This document shows, piece by piece, positions 43,307-52,988 of a stretch of DNA of 64,000 nucleotides. The DNA is from Lyngbya sp. HA4199-MV5 (lineage in GTDB: Bacteria; Cyanobacteriota; Cyanobacteriia; Leptolyngbyales; Leptolyngbyaceae): the NCBI GenBank assembly GCA_019359375.1, contig JAHHHL010000007.1:62001-126000 (forward strand). The letters run 5' to 3'. The notes under the pieces are model-generated. The model saw only the letters and a program-made list of their open reading frames with translations, ran no database searches and had not been told where the DNA came from. Positions within the stretch are counted from its first letter, which is position 1, and each line of letters begins with the position of its first letter. The position numbers were made by a program, and so were the translations under genes.

Positions 43307-44131
43307 ATGGTTACAACTCCAGATCCAACCGTTGCACAAAGGACGATTCATCAGGCAGTAGCGCCGATCGTCACCTGGGAAGCGTTACCCGATGATGTGC
43401 CGTTAGAGGATGAACCCGTGGAAAACACTGGTCAGCCGTTGCTGGCAGGCGCATTGCGCGAGTCGCTCGAATTGGCAGGGTTCATTCAACCAGAGATGCT
43501 GATTGCGTCGAACTTTGGGCTGTGTGCTACCGTGAATGGCGATCTGGTCATCAAAGCGCCCGATTGGGTGTATGTGCCCTCTGTGTCCACGCTGGAAGCC
43601 GATCGCCGGAGCTACACGCCCAACCTTCAGGGAGTTACGCCGATCGTGGTGATGGAGTTTCTCTTTCACACAGATGGCGGCGAATATTCCGTCAAGCGCA
43701 CCTTCCCGCCCGGAAAATGGTTTTTCTACGAACAAATCCTCAGCATTCCGTTCTACGTGATCTTTGAGCCAGTCGAGGGATTGCTGGAAGTGTATCAGTT
43801 GACGGCTGGGCGGTATGAGTTACAGCCCCTCACGCCTGAAAACCGCGTCTGGATTGCTGACATGGGGCTATTTTTAGGCATCTGGCAGGGCACTAAAGAA
43901 GAACGTACAGGCTACTGGTTGCGCTGGTGGGACGAAGCCGGAAACCTGTTGCCGTGGGCTGTCGAGCAAATCGAGCAAGAACGCCAACGGGTAGAAGCAG
44001 AACGTCAACGGGCGGAACAGGAACGTCAACGGGCAGAAGAAGCACAGCAACGAGCGGAACAGGAACGTCAGCGGGCAGATAAATTGGCGGAGTATTTGCG
44101 ATCGCAAGGCATCGACCCAGAATCCCTTTAA
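43307..44131 (+). CDS. Uma2 family (DUF820) nuclease-like protein with coiled coil
   Basis: A 274-residue protein of the PD-(D/E)XK Uma2/DUF820 family that is expanded in cyanobacteria. Candidate active-site residues are the Asp in IKAPDWVYVP and the Glu in VVMEFLFH; VIFEPVEGLLEVYQL and YWLRWWDEAGNLLP are family landmarks. After about residue 218 it carries an extended charged coiled coil with the repeated heptad-like ERQRAEQ (EQERQRVEAERQRAEQERQ), ending LRSQGIDPESL. Biological role is uncertain; a defence or mobile-element nuclease is suggested by others for the family. The gene is alone, with the TypA gene 250 bp downstream. Confidence 0.9.
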   Translation: MVTTPDPTVAQRTIHQAVAPIVTWEALPDDVPLEDEPVENTGQPLLAGALRESLELAGFIQPEMLIASNFGLCATVNGDLVIKAPDWVYVPSVSTLEADRRSYTPNLQGVTPIVVMEFLFHTDGGEYSVKRTFPPGKWFFYEQILSIPFYVIFEPVEGLLEVYQLTAGRYELQPLTPENRVWIADMGLFLGIWQGTKEERTGYWLRWWDEAGNLLPWAVEQIEQERQRVEAERQRAEQERQRAEEAQQRAEQERQRADKLAEYLRSQGIDPESL

Positions 44132-44379
44132 GGAAACCCCTCTGAAACCTCTTTCTTAAACTTCTTTGGCTTGCAACCAGCTAAGATAGAATTGTTAAGG
44201 CTTCTTTACCAGAAGTTACAGTTGTTTTCTGGGAAACCTTTCTAAAGAATCGGTTATTTACAACTGTAAGCATTATTGAGTAGTGCTTGGCTACAGACCG
44301 TTTTCACCGCTTCATCCCACTAATACGACTCGTCCCGAACCCCTGATCCCTTTCCATCCCAATCTCACCGGAACCCGTT

Positions 44380-46179
44380 ATGACTCTTCCTATTCGCAAC
44401 GTTGCGATTATTGCTCACGTTGACCACGGCAAAACCACCCTTGTAGATGCTCTGTTAAAGCAGGCAGGTACCTTCCGTGAAGGCGAAGAGGTTCCAGACT
44501 GCGTGATGGACTCCAATGACTTGGAGCGGGAGCGTGGCATTACGATTCTGTCGAAAAATACAGCCGTTCGCTACAAAGACACGCTGATCAATATCGTGGA
44601 TACGCCGGGACACGCAGATTTCGGCGGCGAAGTGGAGCGTGTGCTGGGTATGGTCGATGGCTGCTTGCTCATCGTGGATGCCAACGAAGGTCCCATGCCG
44701 CAGACTCGGTTTGTGTTGAAGAAGGCACTGGAAAAAGGCTTGCGCCCGATCGTGCTGGTGAACAAGATCGATCGTGAACGTGCCAATCCCCACACAGCCG
44801 TCGATAAAGTGCTGGATCTCTTTCTGGAACTGGGTGCCGACGACGATCAGTGCGAGTTTCCCTACCTGTTTGCATCTGGGATGGCAGGCTTTGCCAAAGA
44901 AAAGCTCGAAGACGAATCGGTGGACATGAAACCGCTGTTTGATGCCTTCTTGCGCCACGTACCACCCCCCGTTGGCGATCCCGAAAAGCCCTTGCAGCTA
45001 CAGGTAACAACGCTGGACTATTCCGATTATCTGGGTCGGATCGTCATTGGCAAGATTCACAACGGCACCATTCGGGCAGGGCAACAAGCCGCATTGATTA
45101 CAGAGAGTGGCGCGATCGTCAAAACCAAAGTCACCAAGCTCATGGGCTTTGAGGGACTGAAGCGCATTGACATCGAATCTGCGTCTGCTGGCAATCTCGT
45201 TGCTGTAGCAGGCTTTGCGAACGCCAACATTGGGGAAACGATTACCGATCCCAACGATCCACAGGCATTGCCCTTGATTAAGGTCGATGAGCCAACCTTG
45301 CAAATGACCTTTCAGGTAAATGATTCACCCTTTGCAGGTCAGGAAGGTAAGTTGGTGACATCTCGGCAAGTGCGCGATCGGCTCTTCCGCGAACTGGAAA
45401 CCAACGTTGCCTTGCGGGTCGAAGAAACCGACTCGCCCGATAAGTTCCTGGTGTCTGGACGGGGTGAACTCCATCTGGGCATCTTGATTGAAACGATGCG
45501 GCGGGAAGGCTACGAGTTTCAGGTGTCGCAGCCACAGGTGATCTACCGCGAAGTCAACGGTCAACCTTGCGAACCGTTTGAAACGCTAGTGTTAGATGTC
45601 CCCGAAGAAGCGGTGGGTAGCTGTATCGAGCGGCTGGGTCAGCGCAAAGGCGAAATGCAGGATATGCAGGTGGGCGTAGCTGGTCGCACCCAGTTGGAGT
45701 TTGTGGTTCCGGCACGCGGTCTCATTGGCTTCCGAGGTGACTTCATGCGTCTGACTCGTGGCGCTGGCATCATGAACCACAGCTTCCTCGAATACCGTGC
45801 CATTAGCGGTGAGATCGAAATGCGCCGTAATGGGGTGCTGATTTCCTTTGAGGAAGGGACGGCAACGTACTACGCGATGCAGAACGCCGAAGACCGGGGC
45901 GTTTTCTTCATCACCCCTGGCACCCGCGTCTACAAAGGCATGATCGTCGGTGAGCACAATCGCGGGCAGGATCTAGAACTCAATATCTGTAAGAGCAAGC
46001 AGTTGACCAACCACCGCGCCTCTGGTGGCGAAGAACTGGTGCAACTGCAAGCCCCAGTCGATATGAGTCTGGAACGCGCGTTAGAGTACATCGGTTCCGA
46101 TGAGCTACTCGAAATTACGCCCCAATCAATCCGCTTGCGGAAGGTTGACAAGGCGAAGAAGATGGCGGGAAGAAAATAG
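44380..46179 (+). CDS. typA: Ribosome-associated GTPase TypA/BipA
   Basis: A 599-residue translational GTPase that acts in ribosome assembly and stress adaptation. G motifs: AHVDHGKTT (G1), ERGITI with the switch (G2), DTPGHADFG (G3) and [10 protein letters not shown] (G4). Domains II and III plus the BipA C-terminal domain follow ([59 protein letters not shown]). Length is normal, and the start ATG is preceded by only a weak purine stretch. It stands alone and converges with pilT. Confidence 0.98.
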   Translation: MTLPIRNVAIIAHVDHGKTTLVDALLKQAGTFREGEEVPDCVMDSNDLERERGITILSKNTAVRYKDTLINIVDTPGHADFGGEVERVLGMVDGCLLIVDANEGPMPQTRFVLKKALEKGLRPIVLVNKIDRERANPHTAVDKVLDLFLELGADDDQCEFPYLFASGMAGFAKEKLEDESVDMKPLFDAFLRHVPPPVGDPEKPLQLQVTTLDYSDYLGRIVIGKIHNGTIRAGQQAALITESGAIVKTKVTKLMGFEGLKRIDIESASAGNLVAVAGFANANIGETITDPNDPQALPLIKVDEPTLQMTFQVNDSPFAGQEGKLVTSRQVRDRLFRELETNVALRVEETDSPDKFLVSGRGELHLGILIETMRREGYEFQVSQPQVIYREVNGQPCEPFETLVLDVPEEAVGSCIERLGQRKGEMQDMQVGVAGRTQLEFVVPARGLIGFRGDFMRLTRGAGIMNHSFLEYRAISGEIEMRRNGVLISFEEGTATYYAMQNAEDRGVFFITPGTRVYKGMIVGEHNRGQDLELNICKSKQLTNHRASGGEELVQLQAPVDMSLERALEYIGSDELLEITPQSIRLRKVDKAKKMAGRK

Positions 46180-46250
46180 GAAAGTATAAAGGCTAAAGGA
46201 TGAAGTATAAAAGCAATTTTTAGCCTTTATACTTCATCTTTTATACTTTC
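46180..46250. terminator. Bidirectional terminator-like hairpin between typA and pilT
   Basis: Outer arms GAAAGTATAAA (46180-46190) and TTTATACTTTC (46240-46250) and inner arms GATGAAGTATAAA (46199-46211) and TTTATACTTCATC (46226-46238) are perfect complements. It lies between convergent genes and carries T-rich and A-rich edges for both directions. The sequence is related to the AAGGCTAAAGGAT repeats at 30055-30258. Confidence 0.75.
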
Positions 46251-46254
46251 TTCC

Positions 46255-47457
46255 TTACGCGTGATTAAACTCACGGTTGGACGATCGCGCCGGGTCAAAG
46301 CCTTCGTTTCGCACTCGACGACGGAGATCGCCTGCATCAGGAGAGGCTCTCACGGCATCATCGGGGCTGATTTTGCCCAGCAACACCAGGTCGCACAGTG
46401 CCTGGTTCATGACCTGCATCCCCTGGTTGGTATCCGTCTCCATCAACTGGAAGGCATCGGTTTCTTGCCCTTTCAACAGGTAATCCTGCATGGCGGGCGT
46501 GTTAATCAGAATTTCGTGAACCGCCGTGCGCCGTCCATCCGTAGTGGGGATCAACTGTTGCGCGACGATCGACACTAGCGACTCAGTGATCTGTATCCGC
46601 ATGGCTGGCTGCTCATCTGGATTGTAGATGTTGAGCAAACGATTGAGGGTATTGATCGCACTTCGGGTATGCAGTGTGCCTAAGACTAAGTGACCTGTCT
46701 GAGCAGCTTTGAGAGCTGTCTCAACTGTCGTTCGATCGCGCATTTCCCCAATCAGAATCACATCGGGGTCTTCTCGCAATACGGCTCGCAATGCCTGATT
46801 AAACTCATGGGTGTGTAGCCCCACTTCCCGCTGGCTGATCAAGCATTTTTGCGAAGGATGGACGTATTCAATGGGGTCTTCGATCGTAACCACATGCCGC
46901 GTCATGCTTTCATTCAGGTGCCGCAACATTGCCGCCAGCGTCGTTGATTTACCCGATCCTGTAGGACCCGTAATGAGAATCAATCCCTGCGGCTGGCTCA
47001 CCAAGTGTTTAAGGACTTCGGGCAACCCCAAGCCGTTAATCGACGGCACTTCTAATGAGATGAGCCGGAGGACGATCGCGCCGCCCGTCAAGGTCTCAAA
47101 GCAGTTCACCCGGCAACGCAGAAAGCCAGGATAGAAAATGGCGGTATCCAGTTCTTTGTGCTGCTCAAATTCTTCTCGCTGCTTGGGCGAAAGAATTTCT
47201 GCCAGGTATTGCTCAAAGAGATCAGGCGTGACTTTGAGCTGATCGCGGGGCTGTACCATCTGCCCACGAATGCGAAATCTTGGCAACTCACCAATCCGAA
47301 TATGGATGTCAGAAGCCTGTCTGGCATGAGCATCACGAACCATTTGCTCAATAGAACTGGTTTCCTTTGATCGCCCTTGCACAGCCATTGACAGAGGCGG
47401 TGGAGGCGGTGCATTAGGTGTTTGATCTTGGGGGCGGGGTGCGGGTGAGCCGGACAT
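46255..47457 (-). CDS. pilT: Type IV pilus retraction ATPase PilT
   Basis: A 400-residue hexameric secretion ATPase that powers pilus retraction and twitching motility. Motifs: ASDIHIRIGELP, Walker A GPTGSGKST, the Asp box TIEDPIEYVH, Walker B DPDVILIGEMRD, and the His box TGHLVLGTLHT with the PilT AIRNLIRE-like region diverged. It has a proline-rich N-terminus. The start at 47457 (MSGSPAPRPQ) is preferred over Met at 47496, since AGAGAG lies 6-10 bp upstream. The C-terminus (NEGFDPARSSNREFNHA) is family-like. It is not next to other pil genes; cyanobacteria often have several pilT paralogs. Confidence 0.93.
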   Translation of the reverse strand: MSGSPAPRPQDQTPNAPPPPPLSMAVQGRSKETSSIEQMVRDAHARQASDIHIRIGELPRFRIRGQMVQPRDQLKVTPDLFEQYLAEILSPKQREEFEQHKELDTAIFYPGFLRCRVNCFETLTGGAIVLRLISLEVPSINGLGLPEVLKHLVSQPQGLILITGPTGSGKSTTLAAMLRHLNESMTRHVVTIEDPIEYVHPSQKCLISQREVGLHTHEFNQALRAVLREDPDVILIGEMRDRTTVETALKAAQTGHLVLGTLHTRSAINTLNRLLNIYNPDEQPAMRIQITESLVSIVAQQLIPTTDGRRTAVHEILINTPAMQDYLLKGQETDAFQLMETDTNQGMQVMNQALCDLVLLGKISPDDAVRASPDAGDLRRRVRNEGFDPARSSNREFNHA

Positions 47458-47795
47458 TGGTATCTCTCTGGTAGGTCTTTCGTTATGCAAAGCCATTACA
47501 TTGGCACACTGTAGTTCAACGGAGGATAGCCTGGGTAAACTAGCCTGAGCTGGCTAGCAACCTTGTTGATACTGGCTAAGAACTTAACTGGCACGCCTGA
47601 CAAATATCCACTTATTGTATCGAGTAACCTTGCCGCGATCGTCTTTATTAGCACTTCTGTTGCAAAGCTGAACGATTGGCTTTAGCGAAATGACGATAAC
47701 AGACATTAAAGCATTCACAATAATCCTCTATTTGCCTGCATCTCACGGACTGATACTTTGCCTCATGTTTGAGTGCATCTAGCGTAGCAATTTTG
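47458..47795. other. Divergent promoter region pilT/DUF58
   Basis: About 340 bp between two divergent genes. I see no clear boxes or repeats. It must contain both promoters. Confidence 0.5.
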
Positions 47796-48992
47796 ATGAA
47801 CACTGCAAAACGAATCGCCAATTGGTTAGAAACTCATTGGGTTACTCCTGCTTACAGTGGCTGGTTATTGGGTAGCTTATCGCTCTTCTTCTTTGTATCC
47901 GCCACTAATACGTTAGCAGGTTGGCTTTACGTCATGAGTGGGATTAGCTTCGCCCTTTTAGCGATCGCAGCCATTCTACCTGAACGGATGCTGCGCGGCA
48001 TTCAGATTCAGCGACTCCCGATCGCTCCTGTAAGCGTTGGAGATCAACTGACGGTGGCATTAACGTTGGAAAATTTTACCAACCACCCCAAAACCCTCAT
48101 TCAGGTACACGATTTCCTTCCCTTTGTGTTGGCTCCACCGATTGTCACCGCGATCGAAACCATTGCACCTCGAAGTACCTACACCTGGCGCTATCAACAG
48201 ACTGTGCAACGACGGGGTATTTATCGCTGGCACACCGTAAGTTTGCGGACGGCAGCACCGTTGGGTCTGTTTTGGTGTCGTCGATCGCAAAAGGTACCTG
48301 CGATCGCAGTAGTCTATCCCACTGTGCTACCTCTAACCCAGTGCCCGTTGATCGACGATATAGGGCGTGGGGCTAGCTGGCAGTTTAACCACGATCGCCG
48401 TGCTCAGGCAACCAGTGAAGGACTCACCCGATCGCTTCGCCCGTATCGTTGGGGCGATCCCATTCGCCTGGTTCATTGGCGCACCAGTGCCCGCTATGGG
48501 GAACTGCGCGTGCGTGAGTTGGAAACCTTAACCAGTGACCAGGCACTGATCATTTGTCTGGATAGCGCCATGCCCTGGCAACCTTTTTCAGGCAAGGGAA
48601 ATTCTGCTGAGCCCTTTGAGCAGGCGGTAGTTGCGGCAGCTTCTCTGTACTTTTACGCCACTCACCGCAACCTGAGTGTCAAGCTTTGGACGGCAGGTAC
48701 GGGACTCATCCAGGGTAGTCAAGCCGTACTTGAAACATTAGCAGCCGTGCAGGCAGGTGAAGCGGTCTATGCCGAAACCTTGCCAGATGCCCCGCTGCTT
48801 TGGCTCACGCAAAATCCGGTTGGGCTATCGACTTTGCCGATCGGCAGTCGTTGGTTACTGTGGGCAGGGGAAGCCGTAGAATCGCCAGTTTCAACCAGTC
48901 CAGGGATTTTAGTACAGCCGCATCAACCACTACAGCCACAGCTTCAAAAGGTGGTAGAGAAGCGCCTGGGAGGGGAGAGAGGAGAGGCGTAA
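47796..48992 (+). CDS. DUF58 domain-containing protein
   Basis: A 398-residue protein from ATG 47796 (MNTAKRIANWLETHW). Two membrane segments are near the N-terminus (SGWLLGSLSLFFFVSATNTLAGWL, MSGISFALLAIAAILP). The DUF58 core is present: LRPYRWGDPIRLVHWRTSARYGELRVRELE (about residues 220-250), the most conserved block. DUF58 proteins are often encoded with MoxR ATPases and transglutaminase-like proteins; none is adjacent. Its biochemical role is unknown. The C-terminus is followed after a short GGCAGAG heptamer run (48991-49024) by the TrkA-like gene. Confidence 0.88.
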   Translation: MNTAKRIANWLETHWVTPAYSGWLLGSLSLFFFVSATNTLAGWLYVMSGISFALLAIAAILPERMLRGIQIQRLPIAPVSVGDQLTVALTLENFTNHPKTLIQVHDFLPFVLAPPIVTAIETIAPRSTYTWRYQQTVQRRGIYRWHTVSLRTAAPLGLFWCRRSQKVPAIAVVYPTVLPLTQCPLIDDIGRGASWQFNHDRRAQATSEGLTRSLRPYRWGDPIRLVHWRTSARYGELRVRELETLTSDQALIICLDSAMPWQPFSGKGNSAEPFEQAVVAAASLYFYATHRNLSVKLWTAGTGLIQGSQAVLETLAAVQAGEAVYAETLPDAPLLWLTQNPVGLSTLPIGSRWLLWAGEAVESPVSTSPGILVQPHQPLQPQLQKVVEKRLGGERGEA

Positions 48993-49093
48993 GAAGGCAG
49001 AGGGCAGAAAGCAGAGGGCAGAAGGGGCTGCGTGTGATAGGAGACGGGTTATCGTGGTAGGGAACGCTCCTTCAGGCAAAGGCAAATTAAGCG

Positions 49094-49777
49094 ATGTATG
49101 TCCTTATTGGTGGCGCAGGCTTGGTCGGGTTGGGATTGGCGCAGCGGTTGATTGATCTGGGGCACACGGTTGCCATGATTGATATAGATTCGACCGCTTG
49201 CCGCTATGCGAGGGAACAGTTGGGAGTGATGGCGTTTGAGGGCAGTGCTGTGAATACTAGCGTGCTGCTAGAAGCCGGGATTCGCAAAGCCGATGCGCTG
49301 GCAGCCGTTTTACGGAACGATGCGCTGAATCTGGCGATGATTACGCTGGCAAAGCACAACGGTGTAAACCACATTCTGGCACGGATGCGGCATCGAGACT
49401 TTGCAGAACCGTACCGCATTGCTGGGGCAACTCATGTCGTCAACGCGATCGATCTAGCCGTTTCAACGATGGCAAACGCGATCGAATATCCGCAGGTAGA
49501 ATCGATGATGCACTTTGAGCAAGGTCAAATAGAAGTGCTAAAACTTGCGGTACCAGAATGTTGCAATGTGGTCGATCGTAGCGTCGCAGAAATCGCTCAA
49601 GATCCTCACTTTCCGTCTGGCTCGCTCATTATTGGCTACCAGCCGCATCCACAGATGGATCTGACAATTCCTAACGGCAATACGGTTTTAGAAGCAGGCT
49701 CAACCGTTCTGGTTGTCACAAAACCAGGCTCTATGCGCGAGATGATTGACTTTATTGAAGGTTGCACACTCAGCTAA
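49094..49777 (+). CDS. TrkA-type RCK-domain protein
   Basis: A 227-residue protein with a Rossmann RCK_N domain (MYVLIGGAGLVGLGLAQRLIDLGH and D-rich MIDIDS, about 1-140) and an RCK_C-like C-terminal domain (about 145-225; VVDRSVAEIAQDPHFPSGSLIIG, EAGSTVLVVTKPG). Such proteins bind NAD(H) or nucleotides and gate potassium channels or transporters. No K+ channel subunit is adjacent. Length fits a TrkA-like single module. Cytoplasmic, peripheral to membrane. Confidence 0.9.
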   Translation: MYVLIGGAGLVGLGLAQRLIDLGHTVAMIDIDSTACRYAREQLGVMAFEGSAVNTSVLLEAGIRKADALAAVLRNDALNLAMITLAKHNGVNHILARMRHRDFAEPYRIAGATHVVNAIDLAVSTMANAIEYPQVESMMHFEQGQIEVLKLAVPECCNVVDRSVAEIAQDPHFPSGSLIIGYQPHPQMDLTIPNGNTVLEAGSTVLVVTKPGSMREMIDFIEGCTLS

Positions 49778-49841
49778 ATTGAAGCCAGCCTAAACAACTG
49801 AATGTTGTCTTCTAAGACATTAGAAAACACGTAAAAATTGG

Positions 49842-50261
49842 CTAATGGTAGAGCCGTTCTTCAAGCCAGATGTGAACGTCTGCTTCTGATTCCAAATAGG
49901 CAGTTTGCCCGGTGAGGGGATCGTACACTTGCCACCAGGTTTGACCTTCTCGATCGAGCGTTTGTCGGATTTCAGGCTCTGATTGTGAAAACGAATACCC
50001 AAAGTCTAACGGGTGGTTCAGCAAGCGCCAAAGCCTTTTCCATAACGACGGTTGCTCAGTAGTTTGAGAGCATGTTATTCGCAGCCGCCGCTCCAGATAC
50101 TCCACCTGATATTCATAGTCGAGTTGAGCCGCACGATGGTTCAGCAGCGATCGCCAACGCTGATCTAAATAAGCGATCAACGGCGAGTGAATTGTCTGCG
50201 GTTCTGCTGCCCTTTCAGGCAATAACTCTAGTTCTTTGTATCGTTGCCATTGCGTTTTCAT
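49842..50261 (-). CDS. Hypothetical protein, paralog of the next minus-strand gene
   Basis: A 139-residue protein starting MKTQWQRYKELELLPERAAE. Its C-terminal third (WWQVYDPLTGQTAYLESEADVHIWLEERL) matches the C-terminus of the 126-residue protein 330 bp upstream (WWVASNPQTGELVYADSEAELRLWIEEN), so the two share a domain. The N-terminus is different: charged and helical. No function known. I take this as a small cyanobacterial domain with the pattern W-x4-P-x-TG-x2-Y-x-SEA-x3-WIEE. Confidence 0.7.
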   Translation of the reverse strand: MKTQWQRYKELELLPERAAEPQTIHSPLIAYLDQRWRSLLNHRAAQLDYEYQVEYLERRLRITCSQTTEQPSLWKRLWRLLNHPLDFGYSFSQSEPEIRQTLDREGQTWWQVYDPLTGQTAYLESEADVHIWLEERLYH

Positions 50262-50587
50262 CTGAACGCTCCATAGATCCTGCTAAGAGAATGAAGCGCG
50301 TTCCTTCGGGTCTTTTCCCTACTTCCGTCCCTCCCTGAACGGATCAAGCAATCTACGTTGCATAGTGCTAACGCCCTCTTGTTAATTGATAGCAAAGGGC
50401 ATCATCACACATGAATTAATCTTGCCAGATAGCCTGAGTGATAGCTAAATTTAAACAGTCAAGAGAGAGATGAACGGTTTATTGTTGTTTGAAAAGTATT
50501 GCTTTACAACCTTTAGCTGACAAAGCAAATGCTGGAAACAGATGTTTTAATTCCCATCCTTTCGATCAAGCAGTAGCTCAATCTTAC
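50262..50587. other. Intergenic, nothing recognised
   Basis: Separates the two paralogous small genes on the minus strand. No gene or repeat seen. The distance makes an operon unlikely. Confidence 0.5.
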
Positions 50588-50968
50588 CTACCGACCTTGA
50601 TAGTTTTCTTCAATCCAGAGACGCAGTTCTGCTTCAGAATCGGCGTAAACAAGTTCCCCTGTCTGTGGATTGGATGCAACCCACCAGCGATCGCGGCCGT
50701 CCACAATTTCACACACTTGCAACTCTGACCCACCAAAGAGCCGATTCACCACAAACGTGGATAGGGCTGTCCACCAGTGGTGACGGGTTGGAACCGTGCT
50801 AGCAGCGCTCTTGGGCGCAACCTGTTGCCTTTCTCGCTCTAACAGTGCCACCAAATGAGCATTGTTGTTAGCCCTGGCAACGTCCAAACGGTGAGCCAAA
50901 GAAGCCATGATGCTGTTCTGATGCTGTTCCAGCTCATGTCGATCGTTGAGATAAAGTACGTTTGTCAT
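50588..50968 (-). CDS. Hypothetical protein with W-P-TG-SEAE-WIEE domain
   Basis: About 126 residues from Met at 50968 (MTNVLYLNDRHELEQHQN); the frame extends to 50986. Middle part basic and helical (HRLDVARANNNAHLVALLERERQQ). The C-terminal ~35 residues (VCEIVDGRDRWWVASNPQTGELVYADSEAELRLWIEENYQGR) are the conserved domain shared with the 49842-50261 protein. Function unknown. Confidence 0.7.
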   Translation of the reverse strand: MTNVLYLNDRHELEQHQNSIMASLAHRLDVARANNNAHLVALLERERQQVAPKSAASTVPTRHHWWTALSTFVVNRLFGGSELQVCEIVDGRDRWWVASNPQTGELVYADSEAELRLWIEENYQGR

Positions 50969-51347
50969 AAGATCATGTCTCCACAAAATACAGTTGCCAA
51001 GGAGCTTTCAGCCCATCACCTCTAAATATAAGATTTTTTCTGTATTAGAAGCTACCTTTTTGATGTTTTGTTGACAAATGTTTGTTGACGGGTGTTGATG
51101 GTTTGACAGCAACGATCGCTCCGCCCAACCGTATGCCGCCAATATTTTTCAGTAAGACCGCTAGGGCGTGTCATCAATCAGCTCCGAAACCTTGCAGCAT
51201 CAGCAGTGTCACGCCCGTCTCAACACATCAGGCTAGGGGCTGGAACCCTTGCTGCAAGTAATGTGTAGCAGTAATTGATGGTAGCCCCTAGGCGAACGGA
51301 TGCAGATCTGATAGGGTTTTGAGGAAAATCTTGGAGAGTGAAGCGCA
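50969..51347. other. Intergenic region with MITE copy E
   Basis: Holds MITE family 1 copy E (51162-51290). A GGAG about 12-15 bp before 51348 probably serves argF. Confidence 0.7.
51162..51290. mobile_element. MITE family 1, copy E (full length)
   Basis: 129 bp, TAGGGCGTGTCATCAATCAG to GTAATTGATGGTAGCCCCTA, flanked by TA. Nearly the same as copy A, including GGCTAGGGGCTGGAACCCTTGCTGCAAG. It ends 57 bp upstream of argF, so it may affect argF expression. Confidence 0.9.
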
Positions 51348-52268
51348 ATGGGGGCATTGAAAGGGCGTGATCTGCTTAGTTTGGCGGATTTGACAACAGA
51401 AGAGCTACAGGAGCTTTTGCAGCTAGCCGCCGCCTTAAAAGCGGGAACGCTCAAGCCGAAGTGCGAAAAAATCCTGGGGTTGCTGTTCTACAAAGCGTCT
51501 ACCCGTACTCGCGTCAGTTTTTCAGCCGCCATGTATCAGCTTGGTGGTCAAGTGCTGGATTTGAACCCGAATGTCACACAAGTGGGGCGCGGCGAACCGT
51601 TGCCGGATACAGCACGGGTGCTCGATCGCTACCTCGATATTCTGGCAATCCGCACGTTTGACCAGCGCGATCTGGAAGCATTTGCCAGCTATGCCACCAT
51701 TCCCATCATCAATGCCCTCACCGACTTGGAACATCCCTGCCAGGTGCTTGCCGATTTGCAAACCATGCAGGAGTCGTTTAGTGACTTAAACGGGTTGACG
51801 CTCACCTATATGGGGGACGGAAACAATATGGCGCATTCGCTTATGCTTGGTTGCGCGATGACCGGTGTGAATATGCGTGTTGCGTCGCCACCAGACTATT
51901 GCCCAGCAGATGCCATTGTGCAAAAGGCGCAAGCGATCGCCAACGGCAGAACCGAGGTTGTTGTCACGCCCGATCCGCTCCTGGCTATCAAGGGTGCCCA
52001 CGTTGTGTATACCGATGTGTGGGCAAGCATGGGGCAAGAGGCACTCGCAGAAACACGCATCCCGATTTTTCAGCCCTACCAGGTGAGTGAAACGCTTCTG
52101 AGCCATGCCGACAAGGAAGCGATCGTGCTTCACTGTTTGCCCGCTCACCGAGGAGAAGAAATTACGGATGCTGTGATTGAAGGCTCTCAGTCGCGGGTGT
52201 GGGATCAAGCTGAGAACCGGATGCACGCGCAAAAAGCATTATTGGCAAGTCTACTAGGGCTAGTGTGA
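51348..52268 (+). CDS. argF: Ornithine carbamoyltransferase
   Basis: A 306-residue enzyme forming citrulline from ornithine and carbamoyl phosphate in arginine synthesis. Motifs: FYKASTRTRVSFSAAMYQLGG carries the carbamoyl phosphate motif STRTR, LEHPCQVLADLQT the HPCQ loop, and VLHCLPAHRGEEI the HCLPAHRG motif that binds ornithine. DVWASMGQE closes the active site. All catalytic groups are intact and length is normal. Cytoplasmic. It is monocistronic, with MITE copy E just upstream. Confidence 0.98.
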   Translation: MGALKGRDLLSLADLTTEELQELLQLAAALKAGTLKPKCEKILGLLFYKASTRTRVSFSAAMYQLGGQVLDLNPNVTQVGRGEPLPDTARVLDRYLDILAIRTFDQRDLEAFASYATIPIINALTDLEHPCQVLADLQTMQESFSDLNGLTLTYMGDGNNMAHSLMLGCAMTGVNMRVASPPDYCPADAIVQKAQAIANGRTEVVVTPDPLLAIKGAHVVYTDVWASMGQEALAETRIPIFQPYQVSETLLSHADKEAIVLHCLPAHRGEEITDAVIEGSQSRVWDQAENRMHAQKALLASLLGLV

Positions 52269-52629
52269 TGTATGAGAGTGCTGTGGCTTGCTTCCACCTG
52301 ATAGTGTGCCTATCTGATAGTGTGCTGAAGCTTCTTCAGTAGCGTTCTGCTCAATGTGGTGAATTGCCGCCGCTGTGCAGGGAAAGGGCACTGCCAAGCT
52401 GCGATCGCATACTTTTGTTCCCTAAAAATATTTTATTTTGTAAAATGCTTTGCAGTTTAAAGCGTCAAACGCTATCTATAGTAGTGGCATCGAAGGAAAG
52501 GTACTACATATGGCGCTCGACCTGAATTGGTCACCTTGTTGTAGTCACCGTTAAGTTTCTTGCTCACAGTAGCTTCCTACCGTTGAGCGTCTCGCCAGCC
52601 ATAAACCCATTAGCCAAAGAACGAAACCG
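52269..52629. other. Intergenic; short direct repeat CTGATAGTGTGC
   Basis: CTGATAGTGTGCCTATCTGATAGTGTGC at about 52300-52327 is a short duplication soon after argF. The AT-rich part (52420-52510) likely holds the promoter for the small gene that follows, but no boxes fit clearly. Confidence 0.5.
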
Positions 52630-52830
52630 ATGAGCTACCAACAACAACTAAGTCCCTGGGTTATTCACAAACTGCTGCCAAACCTTAAGCATCTCACAAT
52701 TACCCGGTTCCGCCGCCGTCCTGATGCTGAAGCTTACCTTAAAGTTTTAATGCAATCGCAGCCTCAAGCTCAATTTGCGATCACCTTTGATGCGGGTGCC
52801 GCCGAGTTTGCGACTCAAGCGGAACTGTAA
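52630..52830 (+). CDS. Small conserved-looking cyanobacterial protein
   Basis: A 66-residue basic protein, MSYQQQLSPWVIHKLLPNLKH and RFRRRPDAEAYLKVLMQ near the centre. No membrane segment. I take it as a small cyanobacterial hypothetical family because of its unbiased composition and clean start, but cannot name it. It stands alone upstream of the methyltransferase gene (150 bp). Confidence 0.7.
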   Translation: MSYQQQLSPWVIHKLLPNLKHLTITRFRRRPDAEAYLKVLMQSQPQAQFAITFDAGAAEFATQAEL

Positions 52831-52988
52831 TGACCTGCTTTGCCGCCCTGGGAGTGTGGTGTCAGGAGTGTGGTGTTGAGACAATTAAAGAGACACGATC
52901 GCACGAGATACAATCGACGATCGATGGTGCATTCCCTCAATCTCAACATCCACCTATGCCAAAATAAAGACCGCTATCAGTGGTGGTT

